Below, in pieces: positions 16,296 through 25,862 of a stretch of 64,000 nt of DNA. The notes under the pieces were generated by a model. It ran no database searches and was not told where the DNA came from. It saw nothing but the letters and a program-made list of their open reading frames with translations. Where the stretch lies: the NCBI RefSeq assembly GCF_900111155.1, contig NZ_FOGG01000014.1, positions 62,001 to 126,000 of the forward strand, in the 5' to 3' direction. Position numbers and translations under genes: made by a program. This DNA comes from Pedobacter rhizosphaerae (lineage in GTDB: Bacteria; Bacteroidota; Bacteroidia; Sphingobacteriales; Sphingobacteriaceae). How positions within the stretch are numbered: the first letter of the stretch is position 1; the number at the start of each line of letters is the position of its first letter.

Positions 16296-17669
16296 TTAAT
16301 TTATTGAGTAGGTAGCGGTTTCTCTTTCTAAATCGGCTAGTGCCGACAGTACTTTATATCTATTGATGTTCACCAGTAATTTCACGGAAGTGTATTGGTT
16401 GCGTGCATCAATGGTTTCAATGAAGGAATTGACCCCAGCTTTAAATCCTTTCTCTATCAGCCGCTGGTAGCTCGCCGCAGCCTCAAACTGCTTTAACGAT
16501 GATTGATAGGATTGATAAGTAGCGCGTAAATTATTTTGCGCAGTTTTTACTGCCAGATTGAGTTGCTGAGCAGTGAGATTAGCATGGAGTGATGCATTCT
16601 TTAAATCCAGGTCGCTTTGCTTAACCTTAATGCGGTTTCTATTACCAGAAAAAATAGGGATATCCAGCTGTAAGCCCAGCATATAGTAACGGGTATTGTC
16701 ATTAAAGTGAAACCCTTCCGACTGAGAGCCAAGATCTACAAATGCACCTAACTTGGGCACCGCAAACTGCCTGTTCATTTTAACTGCGGTTTTGTTGATG
16801 GATACCACCTGTTCCAATGCCTTCAACTCTTCCCTACCACTGGCGAGTGATAAATCTGTGAGTAATTTTTCCGCTTGGGTAATGCCATCTTTGTCAACAA
16901 AACTTACATTAATCTTCTCCTCTGAATTTCGGTTTAGCAGAAAGTTAAAATATAATCTCGCGTTAATCACTTGTTGTTCGGCACTAACCAATTGTGCATT
17001 CACATTTTCAACCTCGCTTTTCGAACGGAGTACATAAGCGGGCAAGCCTTTTCCACCCTCCAGCAGCTTTTCGTTTACCCTAAGTCCTTCCTGAGCCAGC
17101 GCCATACTAGATTGATACACCTCAACAGCTTGCATCGCATTCAAATAATTATAGTAAGCCGTTTTGACATCCTTAACCAGTTCACGCTTGTAAATCAACA
17201 CCTCAAATCCTTGCAGGGTTACCTGTTGCTCCGATATGCGCTTGTTATTGATCAGATCAGAGTTGAGAATAGGCAAAGTAGTTCGCACTTTAGCATCATA
17301 ATAATTCTTAGGCAAGAAATTAATGCTTTGATTCTCCAACATCGAAAAATTGTTAGTCGCTGTTAATTGATTTAAGGTACCATAAACCGGATTTAACAAA
17401 TCTCCAAGAGGAAGTGGAATATTCCGGCCACCGTCTGCGGTAGACCAGCTTCCGGAAAAGGCAACAGTAGGCAAAAACAGGCTCTTCGCCGATTTCAGAG
17501 CATATTGTGCCTTCTCTAAAGAAATATTTTTCTGCTGTAGTACGATGTTATTCCTGAAAGCTTCAGCCACATACTCATCAAGTACCTGCTGTGCATTGAC
17601 AGTAAAAACACTCTGCATAGAGAACAGCAAGAGCAAAATATTTTTTTTCCGTTTAATCAAAGCAACCAT
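16296..17669 (-). CDS. TolC-family outer-membrane efflux channel
   Basis: 457 aa. A signal peptide (LLLLFSMQSVFTVNAQQ) is followed by the twofold coiled-coil repeat of outer-membrane factors (alpha segments EKAQYALKSAKSLFLPTVAFSGSW and FKAGVNSFIETIDARNQY). It forms the trimeric channel-tunnel for the pump encoded downstream. The start is 21 bp after the tetR stop; the candidate TetR operator lies in that gap. Confidence 0.93.
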   Translation of the reverse strand: MVALIKRKKNILLLLFSMQSVFTVNAQQVLDEYVAEAFRNNIVLQQKNISLEKAQYALKSAKSLFLPTVAFSGSWSTADGGRNIPLPLGDLLNPVYGTLNQLTATNNFSMLENQSINFLPKNYYDAKVRTTLPILNSDLINNKRISEQQVTLQGFEVLIYKRELVKDVKTAYYNYLNAMQAVEVYQSSMALAQEGLRVNEKLLEGGKGLPAYVLRSKSEVENVNAQLVSAEQQVINARLYFNFLLNRNSEEKINVSFVDKDGITQAEKLLTDLSLASGREELKALEQVVSINKTAVKMNRQFAVPKLGAFVDLGSQSEGFHFNDNTRYYMLGLQLDIPIFSGNRNRIKVKQSDLDLKNASLHANLTAQQLNLAVKTAQNNLRATYQSYQSSLKQFEAAASYQRLIEKGFKAGVNSFIETIDARNQYTSVKLLVNINRYKVLSALADLERETATYSIN

Positions 17670-17671
17670 AA

Positions 17672-17684
17672 TTAACAGTGTTAA
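17672..17684. promoter_or_regulatory. Candidate TetR operator, second copy (tetR-tolC gap)
   Basis: TTAACAGTGTTAA, a palindrome apart from its central base, identical to the site upstream of tetR. It occupies the 21-bp gap just before the tolC-like start. Confidence 0.55.
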
Positions 17685-17690
17685 TTTTTT

Positions 17691-18329
17691 CTATTTTAAT
17701 TTTTCCAACATGCTGATAAAACCATCAAAGGTTTGCTCCATCAGATTCACGTTATCGGGTAATGAAATTTTAGTAGAAGCCATATGATCCAAATGTCCCT
17801 GAAGTTTTAAGCCACACAAGCCATGCATTAACGACCATATATTTAAAGCAAAGGTGGTAGTATCAAATTGCACAAAATACCCGGCAGCCTTGCAGTGCTC
17901 TACCGTATTAATTAATGCGGTAAAAGCCTGCTCTCCTTCTTCCCATTCTTCATCATGACAATGATTTTTGACAAATTCGATAGGCTCTTTCATGATAAAC
18001 ATTAATTCGTAAAAGTCTGGATTACTGAGGGCAAAGCTCATATACACCCTTCCCATCGCCTTTAATCGTTCAAACGGCTCATGCACGTGTTGCAACACTA
18101 AAAACTGTGTTCCCAACAACTTAAACCCTTCCTGATGCAAGGCATACATAATATCTGTTTTATCCTTATAATAGAGGTAAATCGTAGTTGGGCTAAACTC
18201 TATTTTCTCCGCTATCTTCCGGATGGAAGTAGCATCATAGCCATCCTTCAAAAAAAGTTCCTTTGCAGCATCTAAAATCCGCTGCCGTAAATCCTCTTTA
18301 TGCTTTTCTTTGCGCTCTTTTATTCCCAT
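17691..18329 (-). CDS. TetR/AcrR-family transcriptional repressor of the efflux operon
   Basis: 212 aa. The N-terminal helix-turn-helix (ATSIRKIAEKIEFSPTTIYL, about 34-53) is typical of TetR; the C-terminal ligand domain has several histidines, cysteines and aromatics. It is the first gene of the tetR-tolC-adaptor-pump operon and has identical 13-bp palindromes upstream and directly downstream, so autoregulation and control of the pump are likely. The inducer is unknown. Confidence 0.92.
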   Translation of the reverse strand: MGIKERKEKHKEDLRQRILDAAKELFLKDGYDATSIRKIAEKIEFSPTTIYLYYKDKTDIMYALHQEGFKLLGTQFLVLQHVHEPFERLKAMGRVYMSFALSNPDFYELMFIMKEPIEFVKNHCHDEEWEEGEQAFTALINTVEHCKAAGYFVQFDTTTFALNIWSLMHGLCGLKLQGHLDHMASTKISLPDNVNLMEQTFDGFISMLEKLK

Positions 18330-18337
18330 GATAAATA

Positions 18338-18368
18338 TTTACAGTGCAAATATAGTTAACAGTGTTAA
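18338..18368. promoter_or_regulatory. Candidate TetR operators upstream of tetR
   Basis: TTAACAGTGTTAA (18356-18368) exactly repeats the site at 17672. A weaker copy, TTTACAGTGCAAA (18338-18350), is spaced 18 bp centre to centre. Both lie within 40 bp of the tetR start, where a repressor would block transcription. Confidence 0.6.
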
Positions 18369-18660
18369 TATTAAAAACATTTGGAAAGAAAAAAATAAAA
18401 TGCAGTCTTGTTGTCGATAAGACTTTTTTGATTGGAAAAATGTTGAAACTTGATATCTGATCACATGAAGCCTATCCTATCTCAATAGATTTAGCGAATC
18501 CATGTAATAGATTACCATTTTACTCAAGGGCATTTCTACAGATATTCTTACTGTATCTACCGCAAGGATTTCATGGACAAGATGATACAAAAATTATGGT
18601 GCCAGGATCATCCCTTCACCCAATCAAACGTTTGCCCGATTTTCTTTACAGAAGAATAGA
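18369..18660. other. Intergenic stretch between tetR and pruA
   Basis: Part of a 383-bp gap. Apart from the tetR operators on its left and the pruA promoter on its right, I see no gene, RNA or repeat. A frame continuous with pruA is open from 18596, but lacks conserved sequence. Confidence 0.6.
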
Positions 18661-18689
18661 TTTGCCTAGCTTAAAAAGCCTTATCTTTG
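18661..18689 (+). promoter_or_regulatory. Bacteroidota sigma promoter of pruA
   Basis: TTTG (18661-18664), a 17-bp spacer and TATCTTTG (18682-18689) match the -33/-7 consensus. The ATG chosen for pruA lies 23 bp after the -7 box, which supports this start. Confidence 0.7.
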
Positions 18690-18712
18690 CACAAATCATA
18701 AAAAATAACACT

Positions 18713-20347
18713 ATGCTTAAAGGATTTTTTAACGTACCTGTTCCGGTAAACGAACCTATTTTAAATTATGGCCCAGGCAGCAAAGAACGTGCTTTATTAA
18801 AAGAGGCATTGGCTGAGGGCCGTTCGCACCAACAAGACATCCCGATGTACATTGGCGGCAAACAGGTTCATACCACCAAAAAAGGTAAAGTAGTTCCACC
18901 ACACGATCACCAACATATATTAGCGCAATACAGTATCGGTGATAAAACCCATATCCAACAGGCTATTGATGCTGCTTTGGCAGCTAAAGCAGATTGGGAA
19001 AACCTTGCTTGGGAACACCGTGCGGCAATTTTCCTAAAGGCTGCCGATCTTATTGCCGGCAAGTACCGTTATAAATTAAATGCAGCTACCATGCTTGGTC
19101 AAAGCAAAAATGCTTACCAGGCAGAAATTGATGCCGCTTGCGAGCTCATCGATTTCTTACGTTTTAACGTAAGCTACATGGTAGAAATCTATAAACAACA
19201 ACCACCAGTTTCGCCTCGCGGAAGCTGGAACCGTGTAGAACAACGCCCTTTAGAAGGGTTTGTGTTTGCACTTACCCCATTTAACTTTACCGCAATCGCA
19301 GCCAACCTGCCTGCATCTGCAGCCATGATGGGCAACGTAGTAGTATGGAAACCTGCCGATACACAGGTTTATGCTGCTAACCTTTTAATGGAAATTTTCC
19401 GTGAAGCCGGAGTTCCAGATGGAGTAATCAATTTGGTTTATGCCGACGGACCAGAAACCGGTGATGTTATATTTAATCACCCAGATTTTGCAGGTATCCA
19501 CTTTACAGGTTCTACCAAAGTTTTTCAGGAAATCTGGAAGACTATCGGAACCAATATCCATAAGTACAAATCCTATCCACGCATTGTTGGTGAAACCGGA
19601 GGTAAAGATTTTATCCTGGTACATCCATCAGCGCAGATAGATATTGCCAATACCGCTATTGTACGTGGTGCATTTGAGTACCAAGGTCAAAAATGTTCTG
19701 CAGCCAGCCGTGTTTACATCCCTGAAAGCCTTTGGCCGGAAATTAAGAAATCAATGTTACGCGATATCGCTACCTTCAAAATGGGGGGTACCGAAGATTT
19801 CAGCAACTTTATCAATGCCGTAATTGATGAGCGTTCATTTGATAAATTAGCCAAATACATCGATCAGGCTAAAAAAGATAAAGGGGTAGAAATTATTGCT
19901 GGTGGTAACTACGATAAAAGTAAAGGATATTTCATTGAGCCAACTGTTTTAGTGGTTGATGATCCAAAATATACCACCATGTGCGAAGAGTTGTTCGGCC
20001 CTGTATTAACCGTTTATGTATATGCAGACAAAGATTTCGATCAGATTTTAACCACTATCGATAACACATCGCCATATGCCCTAACAGGCGCTTTAATTGC
20101 CCAGGATAGATATGCTATTGAGAAAGCCAGCCACGCTTTGCGTAATTCTGCCGGTAACTTCTATATCAACGATAAGTGTACAGGAGCAGTAGTTGGGCAA
20201 CAGCCATTTGGTGGTGCCAGAGGCTCTGGTACTAATGATAAAGCAGGTTCAATGATCAATTTATTGCGTTGGGTTTCACCAAGAACAATAAAAGAAGTTT
20301 TCGAATCTCCAACAGATTATCGTTACCCATTCTTAGCAGAAGATTAA
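18713..20347 (+). CDS. pruA: L-glutamate gamma-semialdehyde dehydrogenase (1-pyrroline-5-carboxylate dehydrogenase)
   Basis: 544 aa from the ATG at 18713; a GTG/ATG further upstream would lie before the promoter. It is a stand-alone aldehyde dehydrogenase of the PruA type: Glu294 in VGETGGK and catalytic Cys328 in QGQKCSAASR, with N-terminal MLKGFFNVPVPVNEP as in the mammalian-type enzyme. It oxidises glutamate semialdehyde to glutamate with NAD+, the second step of proline catabolism. No proline dehydrogenase is in the window. Single-gene transcript with its own promoter and terminator. Confidence 0.95.
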   Translation: MLKGFFNVPVPVNEPILNYGPGSKERALLKEALAEGRSHQQDIPMYIGGKQVHTTKKGKVVPPHDHQHILAQYSIGDKTHIQQAIDAALAAKADWENLAWEHRAAIFLKAADLIAGKYRYKLNAATMLGQSKNAYQAEIDAACELIDFLRFNVSYMVEIYKQQPPVSPRGSWNRVEQRPLEGFVFALTPFNFTAIAANLPASAAMMGNVVVWKPADTQVYAANLLMEIFREAGVPDGVINLVYADGPETGDVIFNHPDFAGIHFTGSTKVFQEIWKTIGTNIHKYKSYPRIVGETGGKDFILVHPSAQIDIANTAIVRGAFEYQGQKCSAASRVYIPESLWPEIKKSMLRDIATFKMGGTEDFSNFINAVIDERSFDKLAKYIDQAKKDKGVEIIAGGNYDKSKGYFIEPTVLVVDDPKYTTMCEELFGPVLTVYVYADKDFDQILTTIDNTSPYALTGALIAQDRYAIEKASHALRNSAGNFYINDKCTGAVVGQQPFGGARGSGTNDKAGSMINLLRWVSPRTIKEVFESPTDYRYPFLAED

Positions 20348-20380
20348 TTCAAGCATTACTCTCCTTGAGTAACAACAATT

Positions 20381-20421
20381 AAAACAACACCTTTGGGCAA
20401 CCGGAGGTGTTGTTTTTTTTT
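20381..20421 (+). terminator. pruA terminator
   Basis: AACAACACCT and AGGTGTTGTT form a 10-bp stem around a 12- to 13-base loop, followed by eight or more T. Confidence 0.9.
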
Positions 20422-20637
20422 GAAAAGCCATTTTCTACACCATTACAACGTTAGCCGGGCTTTATGCTAAATCTTTTTGTCCCACCTCATCAGCCCGCCT
20501 TGGCCAAAAAGAATATCGCTCCAATCCCGTTTAAGGTGGAAAAGCCTGTACTACCTACACCGTCTGCAAATCGCCAGATTATCCAAACCAAACTCATTTT
20601 ATAATGTTCTAATTAAGCACCTTAATACAGAAACAAA

Positions 20638-20892
20638 ATGAAAAAGGAAGAAAATAAAAATCTCGCCGATCACCAGGAAAAGCAAGATGCGGTTAACTCC
20701 AATATGCCCTCCAATCAGGTTCCCAGATATAGGAGCAACAACAATGAGCATAAAAATATTGTAAAATCAGAGGCCGGAAATCTGGCCAGAGATTTCGGCA
20801 AGGGAGATTTTGGCTCAGAAGAAGCCAGAACTGATGCCGAAAGGGGGAATGAGGGCAATGCCGGAAATATGCCTAACACCGAAGAAAAATAA
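20638..20892 (+). CDS. Small hydrophilic protein (84 aa), unknown function
   Basis: 84 aa, nearly all polar: runs of Asn, Glu, Lys and Gly, no hydrophobic core, no cysteine. Likely disordered. Segments NLARDFGKGDFGSEEARTDAE and a Gly/Asn-rich tail remind me of short stress-related proteins of Sphingobacteria, but I cannot name a family. The ATG follows an A-rich leader (aacaaa). The 290 bp before it hold only the pruA terminator and no clear signal. A hairpin follows. Confidence 0.62.
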   Translation: MKKEENKNLADHQEKQDAVNSNMPSNQVPRYRSNNNEHKNIVKSEAGNLARDFGKGDFGSEEARTDAERGNEGNAGNMPNTEEK

Positions 20893-20920
20893 AGCCCCAA
20901 CATGATGTCGGGGCTTTGCT
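20891..20920. terminator. Terminator shared by the 84-aa gene and carbonic anhydrase
   Basis: AAAGCCCC pairs with GGGGCTTT. The T-rich tail (TTTATTTTT) is on the minus strand, so it fits the carbonic anhydrase transcript best. Confidence 0.75.
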
Positions 20921-20949
20921 AACAACTAAAAGACAACATCTATAAGATG

Positions 20950-21609
20950 TTATAAACTAACTTTAAAAGCTGCAGGTACACCTTCTATACCTGTACAGGT
21001 TACTTCTAAATCTTTAATAATTCCTGTTTTCAGGCTATATACCCAGGCATGTACAGATAGCTCCTGACCATTTGCCCAGGCATTTTGTACAATAGAGGTA
21101 TTGGTTACATTTGCCGCCCCTTCAATAGCATTAAGCTCTACCAAACGATCAAACTTTTGTGTTTCATCTGTAATGCCCGATAATTCGCTTTCGTGAACAC
21201 GATATACGTCGCGAATATTTCTCAACCAGTTATCAATAATACCAACCTGTTTGTTACCCAATGCTGCTTTTACACCACCACAACCGTAATGACCGCAAAC
21301 AATTACATGTTTCACTTTCAAAACATTAATCGAATAATCTAAAACAGAAAGTAAATTCATGTCGGTATGCACAACAACGTTGGCAATGTTACGGTGCACA
21401 AAAATATCTCCTGGTCTGGTATTGGTAATTTGGTTAGCAGGAACACGGCTATCTGAGCAACCTATCCACAATACAGGCGGAGCCTGTCCTGCAGAAAGCT
21501 TGTCAAAAAATGCAGGGTCAGTCTGGATCATATCCTTAACCCAATCCTTATTGCCTTCTAATAAGCCTGCGTATGTTATATCTTTCGTTTCTATTGTTTT
21601 TGCACACAT
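20950..21609 (-). CDS. can: Beta-class carbonic anhydrase
   Basis: 219 aa. Zinc ligands Cys51, His107 and Cys110 and the Asp53-Arg55 dyad (CSDSR, CGHYGCGG) are all present. It interconverts CO2 and bicarbonate in the cytoplasm. It is 4 bp downstream of a SulP transporter; this pairing is recurrent and suggests uptake and use of bicarbonate for carboxylases. Confidence 0.95.
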   Translation of the reverse strand: MCAKTIETKDITYAGLLEGNKDWVKDMIQTDPAFFDKLSAGQAPPVLWIGCSDSRVPANQITNTRPGDIFVHRNIANVVVHTDMNLLSVLDYSINVLKVKHVIVCGHYGCGGVKAALGNKQVGIIDNWLRNIRDVYRVHESELSGITDETQKFDRLVELNAIEGAANVTNTSIVQNAWANGQELSVHAWVYSLKTGIIKDLEVTCTGIEGVPAAFKVSL

Positions 21610-21613
21610 AATG

Positions 21614-23218
21614 TTAACTGTTAATTTCTTCTACAATTTTATTGGTTAGTTTCGGAACGTTATATTGTTTCTTTATATTTTCTAATGTTACAATAATACC
21701 CTTTGTATAGGCATTATGCTTGTAATTATAAATGGTTTCCAGCACATCCGGGTCAATAAACCTGGAGTTTGTACCGTCTATAATTACATTGGTTTCTTTT
21801 GGAATATTCATTAAAACTACTTGTATCGCTGCTTTATTCAAAAAGGACACTTCTTCTGCCAACTTGATTCTGATGTGCTTTTTATCTCCTTCGTTAGTAA
21901 TGCGATAGAAAAACGGATTGCGCATATTGGTACGTAAAAGGTAAAAAACAGATACCAACATTCCAATAGCTACACCTTTAAGCAAATCGGTAAACAGAAC
22001 AGCTAAAACAGTTACCACAAACGGCACAAACTGATCCCATCCTTTATGATACATGTGCTTAAACAAGCTTATTCTGGTTAGCTTATATCCTGTCATTAAC
22101 AAAATGGCTGCTAAACAAGAAAGCGGAATCATATTGATAACCTGTGGAATAAACAGTAAAGATAGCAACAACCATGTTCCATGGAATATGGCTGACATCT
22201 TTGTTCTACCTCCTGCATTCACGTTAGCAGAACTCCTTACAATAACTGCTGTTAGTGGCAAGCCTCCGAGCATACCGCTGGTAACATTTCCTACTCCCTG
22301 TGCAATTAATTCCCTGTTGGTAGGCGAAACACGCTTGATTGGGTCTATCTTGTCTACAGCCTCAATACTCAGTAAAGTTTCTAAACTTGCTACTACCGCA
22401 ATGGTTGCCGCAACAATGTAAACATCCTTATTGGCCAGGGCAGAAAAATCAGGCATGGTAAAGAGACCCAAAAATTCTGAGAAACCGCTAACAACAGGGA
22501 TCTTAACGATCTGGTCAACCCTTAATGCATGAGATGTTCCGGCAAAAAGAAGGGTTCCTACTACACCTAATACCACCACTAATAAGGGTGCAGGTACAAC
22601 GCTAAGCTTTTTAAATTTAGGCCAAACAATTAAAACGGCAATTGATAATCCACTAATCACTACCGCTGCCAAGCTAAAGTGCCCCAGTGCTGCGGTGATG
22701 GCAGAAAATGTATTTTCATGATCTTGTTGAAAGAATCCTTCATCACCACTAAAATTTGAATCTACACCCAAAGCATGTGGAAGTTGCTTTAAAATCAGAA
22801 TCAAACCAATAGCCGCGAGCATACCTTCAATAACGCTGGAAGGGAAGTAATTTCCAATGGTACCTGCCTTAATTAAGCCTAATATTACCTGAAGAACCCC
22901 GGCAAGTACAACAGCCAGCAAGAAAACCTGGTAGCTCCCTAAAGAAGTGATCGCCCCTAAAACAATTACGGTAAGACCTGCCGCAGGCCCACTCACACTC
23001 AGTTGAGAACCGCTTACAGTAGATACCACGAGCCCACCAACAATACCAGTAATTAACCCGGCAAATAATGGGGCTCCAGAGGCCAGTGCAATACCCAAAC
23101 AAAGTGGCAAGGCCACCAAAAACACAACGATACTTGAGGGTAAATCTTTTTTAAGATTCTTTTTTAAGAAATATTTCTTCACATCCGTACCAGTACTGGA
23201 CGGGTTTAACTTTTGCAT
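21614..23218 (-). CDS. SulP-family anion transporter (probable bicarbonate transporter)
   Basis: 534 aa, about 11-14 membrane spans; the SulP core is recognisable (LCLGIALASGAPLFAGLITGIVGG, GAFG-like SVSGPAAGLTVI, and NRELIAQGVGNVTSGMLGGLP). The C-terminal 100 residues form a divergent STAS domain (VIIDGTNSRFIDPDVLETI). SulP proteins move sulfate, bicarbonate or dicarboxylates. Coupling to carbonic anhydrase favours bicarbonate, by inference. Confidence 0.9.
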   Translation of the reverse strand: MQKLNPSSTGTDVKKYFLKKNLKKDLPSSIVVFLVALPLCLGIALASGAPLFAGLITGIVGGLVVSTVSGSQLSVSGPAAGLTVIVLGAITSLGSYQVFLLAVVLAGVLQVILGLIKAGTIGNYFPSSVIEGMLAAIGLILILKQLPHALGVDSNFSGDEGFFQQDHENTFSAITAALGHFSLAAVVISGLSIAVLIVWPKFKKLSVVPAPLLVVVLGVVGTLLFAGTSHALRVDQIVKIPVVSGFSEFLGLFTMPDFSALANKDVYIVAATIAVVASLETLLSIEAVDKIDPIKRVSPTNRELIAQGVGNVTSGMLGGLPLTAVIVRSSANVNAGGRTKMSAIFHGTWLLLSLLFIPQVINMIPLSCLAAILLMTGYKLTRISLFKHMYHKGWDQFVPFVVTVLAVLFTDLLKGVAIGMLVSVFYLLRTNMRNPFFYRITNEGDKKHIRIKLAEEVSFLNKAAIQVVLMNIPKETNVIIDGTNSRFIDPDVLETIYNYKHNAYTKGIIVTLENIKKQYNVPKLTNKIVEEINS

Positions 23219-23365
23219 AACGATATAATTATCTAGTAAATTTTAACGAATAAATCGATGATGTTTAAAGTTTTCAATGCAGCGCAAAAAGCTATGCATA
23301 GCAAAACACTAGTCCCAATAAGTCGATTACAAAAAGACAATCAGGATTAAACACCAAAAAAAATA

Positions 23366-23710
23366 CTAAATAAAGTTGGGAGGTGGTGTAGGAACAGTAG
23401 GGTGAAATGGATCAACGTACCGCTTAAAATGCTCAATAAAGCTACTCTTTAAAAAGAAGTGAGAAGAAGAGAACTCATAAGAAATTACTGGATGATGAAG
23501 TTCTACCAATTTGAAATCGGTAAATTTTGCTGTGTCTTTGGCGGAGTCTTTCCCGCCTTCATGCTCTAACTCGATCTGCATGATTACGGCGTTCAAAATT
23601 TCCTTATCCAGAGTGCTAAAAAATACAGGCGCACCAGATATACACATCTTTGCCATAAAGATGCCCATAAATGCGGCGACAATAATATATCTGTATTTTC
23701 TTAAAAGCAT
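23366..23710 (-). CDS. Hypothetical membrane-anchored or secreted protein (114 aa)
   Basis: 114 aa. One N-terminal hydrophobic segment (IIVAAFMGIFMAKMCISGA, about 9-27) acts as signal or anchor; the rest is soluble with a His-containing central part (LVELHHPVISYE) and a proline-rich tail (PTVPTPPPNFI). No family recognised. It points towards the SulP-carbonic anhydrase operon with 147 bp between, so it might be separately transcribed. Confidence 0.6.
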   Translation of the reverse strand: MLLRKYRYIIVAAFMGIFMAKMCISGAPVFFSTLDKEILNAVIMQIELEHEGGKDSAKDTAKFTDFKLVELHHPVISYEFSSSHFFLKSSFIEHFKRYVDPFHPTVPTPPPNFI

Positions 23711-24105
23711 ATCGCAATTCTAATGCTATTCTAATCTGCTATTACAAAAATAAGCGCATAATTGGTTTTTCAATGCTTTAGGGTGTAAAAAAATTGCAAT
23801 ATAAGTCATAAAAAACCTTAAAAACACTGACTATCAACCTCTTTAATACCAAAAATAAAATAGAAATATTCTAAACAACAACCACAATAAGTCTTGTAGC
23901 TATCCTTGTAAATCGCCAAAAAATGGAAAACATCCCAGCAACCAATCATCACTGAACCAATGACTATTGAACTAATGACTATTGAACTAATGAACCATTG
24001 AACAAATGAAACGACCTAGTTAACGAACGAGCTATTGAACTAATGAAACAAATCACACTTGTAATACCGCCTGTAATTTTTAATTTTAAAATCTAAAGCA
24101 TCGGT
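23711..24105. other. Intergenic stretch with short tandem repeats
   Basis: 395 bp between divergent genes. At 23959-24003 a 15-bp unit (aatgactattgaact) occurs three times, the third copy degenerate, with a further partial copy near 24031. The rest is AT-rich promoter DNA without clear boxes. Confidence 0.65.
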
Positions 24106-25647
24106 ATGGAAAAGAAACTAGCCTTATTACAAGATAAAATTAAGCAAGCTAAACTGGGTGGCGGACAAGCACGAATAGATGGCCAGCATAAAAAAGGAAA
24201 ACTTACCGCGAGAGAGCGCATACATTTTTTATTAGATGAGGGTAGCTTTGAGGAAATCGGCATGATGGTTAGCCATCGGAGTACCGATTTCGGTATGGAA
24301 AATGAAAAATACCTTGGCGATGGTGTGGTTACGGGCTATGGAACGATAAACGGCAGGCTAACCTATGTATTCTCTCAAGATTTTACTGTATTCGGTGGTT
24401 CCTTATCTGAAACCCACGCCGAAAAAATCTGCAAGCTAATGGATATGGCCATGAAGAATGGCGCACCACTGATTGGCTTAAACGATAGCGGAGGAGCCCG
24501 GATCCAGGAAGGCGTGGTTTCTTTAGGCGGCTATGCCGATATTTTTTATCGCAATGTTCAGGCATCTGGTGTTATTCCGCAATTATCTGCCATCATGGGG
24601 CCATGCGCTGGTGGTGCTGTATATTCTCCAGCCATTACCGATTTTATCTTAATGGTGGAAAATACTTCCTATATGTTTGTCACTGGCCCTAATGTGGTTA
24701 AAACCGTTACCCATGAAGAAGTAACCTCCGAAGAATTGGGAGGCGCGAATACGCATGCCACCAAATCAGGGGTAACTCATTTTGCCTGTGCAAATGAGAT
24801 AGAAGCCATTAATCATTTGAAAAAGTTGTTGAGCTATATGCCTCAGAATTGTGAAGAAACAGCCAGTTTTCTTCCATATGAAATCTCCGATGAAGAACGC
24901 AACAGCCTCAATACCTATCTGCCAGAAAATGCCGCTCAACCTTATGATATGAGGGAGATTATTAGTGAGGTGGTAGATACAGATAGTTTTTTAGAGGTAC
25001 ATGCGGCATTCGCAGAAAATATTGTGGTAGGCTTCGCCCGATTGGCAGGGAGAAGTATAGGCATTGTGGCCAATCAACCCGCTTATTTGGCAGGGGTGTT
25101 AGATAGCAACTCTTCTACCAAAGCCGCACGCTTCGTTCGTTTCTGCGATTGTTTCAACATCCCTTTGCTGGTTTTTGAAGATGTTCCGGGTTTTTTACCG
25201 GGTACCGATCAGGAATGGAACGGAATCATTAGTAATGGTGCCAAGCTATTGTATGCCTTTAGCGAGGCTACTGTACCCCGTATCACAGTTATTACCCGAA
25301 AAGCTTATGGCGGTGCTTACGATGTGATGAACAGTAAGCATATAGGTGCAGATATGAATTTTGCCTGGCCTAGTGCAGAGATCGCTGTTATGGGCGCTAA
25401 AGGTGCCGCCGAGATTATCTTTAAAAAGGAAATTACCGCAGCAGAAGATCCACAGGAAAAATGGCTGGAAAAAGAAAAATTATATTCTGACATTTTCGCC
25501 AACCCCTATCGGGCAGCCGAACGCGGCTTTATAGATGAAGTGATTGAACCTGCCCAAACACGCATAAAGTTGATAAAAGCTTTCAAGATGTTGGAAAATA
25601 AGGTGGTCAATACGCCCAGAAAAAAACACGGCAATATACCTTTGTAA
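24106..25647 (+). CDS. Acyl-CoA (propionyl-CoA type) carboxylase beta subunit
   Basis: 513 aa, the biotin-dependent carboxyltransferase family (two crotonase-like halves). Conserved segments: GKLTARERI (about 32), [23 protein letters not shown] (about 126-137), [11 protein letters not shown], and in the second half [14 protein letters not shown] [12 protein letters not shown] and [11 protein letters not shown]. It transfers the carboxyl group from biotin to propionyl-CoA or a similar acyl-CoA, or acts in a decarboxylase (MmdA). No biotin carboxylase or carrier gene is adjacent, so specificity is open. Confidence 0.92.
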   Translation: MEKKLALLQDKIKQAKLGGGQARIDGQHKKGKLTARERIHFLLDEGSFEEIGMMVSHRSTDFGMENEKYLGDGVVTGYGTINGRLTYVFSQDFTVFGGSLSETHAEKICKLMDMAMKNGAPLIGLNDSGGARIQEGVVSLGGYADIFYRNVQASGVIPQLSAIMGPCAGGAVYSPAITDFILMVENTSYMFVTGPNVVKTVTHEEVTSEELGGANTHATKSGVTHFACANEIEAINHLKKLLSYMPQNCEETASFLPYEISDEERNSLNTYLPENAAQPYDMREIISEVVDTDSFLEVHAAFAENIVVGFARLAGRSIGIVANQPAYLAGVLDSNSSTKAARFVRFCDCFNIPLLVFEDVPGFLPGTDQEWNGIISNGAKLLYAFSEATVPRITVITRKAYGGAYDVMNSKHIGADMNFAWPSAEIAVMGAKGAAEIIFKKEITAAEDPQEKWLEKEKLYSDIFANPYRAAERGFIDEVIEPAQTRIKLIKAFKMLENKVVNTPRKKHGNIPL

Positions 25648-25649
25648 AA

Positions 25650-25800
25650 ATGGAAGAGGGCAAAATGGAAAATCCAGACCACCGTGCATTTTCCAGCTAA
25701 ACAGCTTACATAAAAAAAATGGAAGAGGGTTGAATGGAAGAGGGCAAAACGAAGGATCCCGACCATCGTCCATTTTCTATGTAAACAGCTTACATAAAAA
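25650..25800 (+). repeat. Two 67-68-bp direct repeats with matching 16-codon frames
   Basis: Copies at 25650-25717 and 25734-25800 start atggaagagggcaaaa and end aaacagcttacataaaaa. Each contains a frame of 16 codons: MEEGKMENPDHRAFSS and MEEGKTKDPDHRPFSM. Several differences are silent third-base changes. The region lies between the carboxylase gene and the MFS gene. Confidence 0.6.
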
Positions 25801-25862
25801 GAATGGATATTCCGGCTTTATTAGCCCTTTTCCATCAAAACATTTTACATTAATACCGAGCT

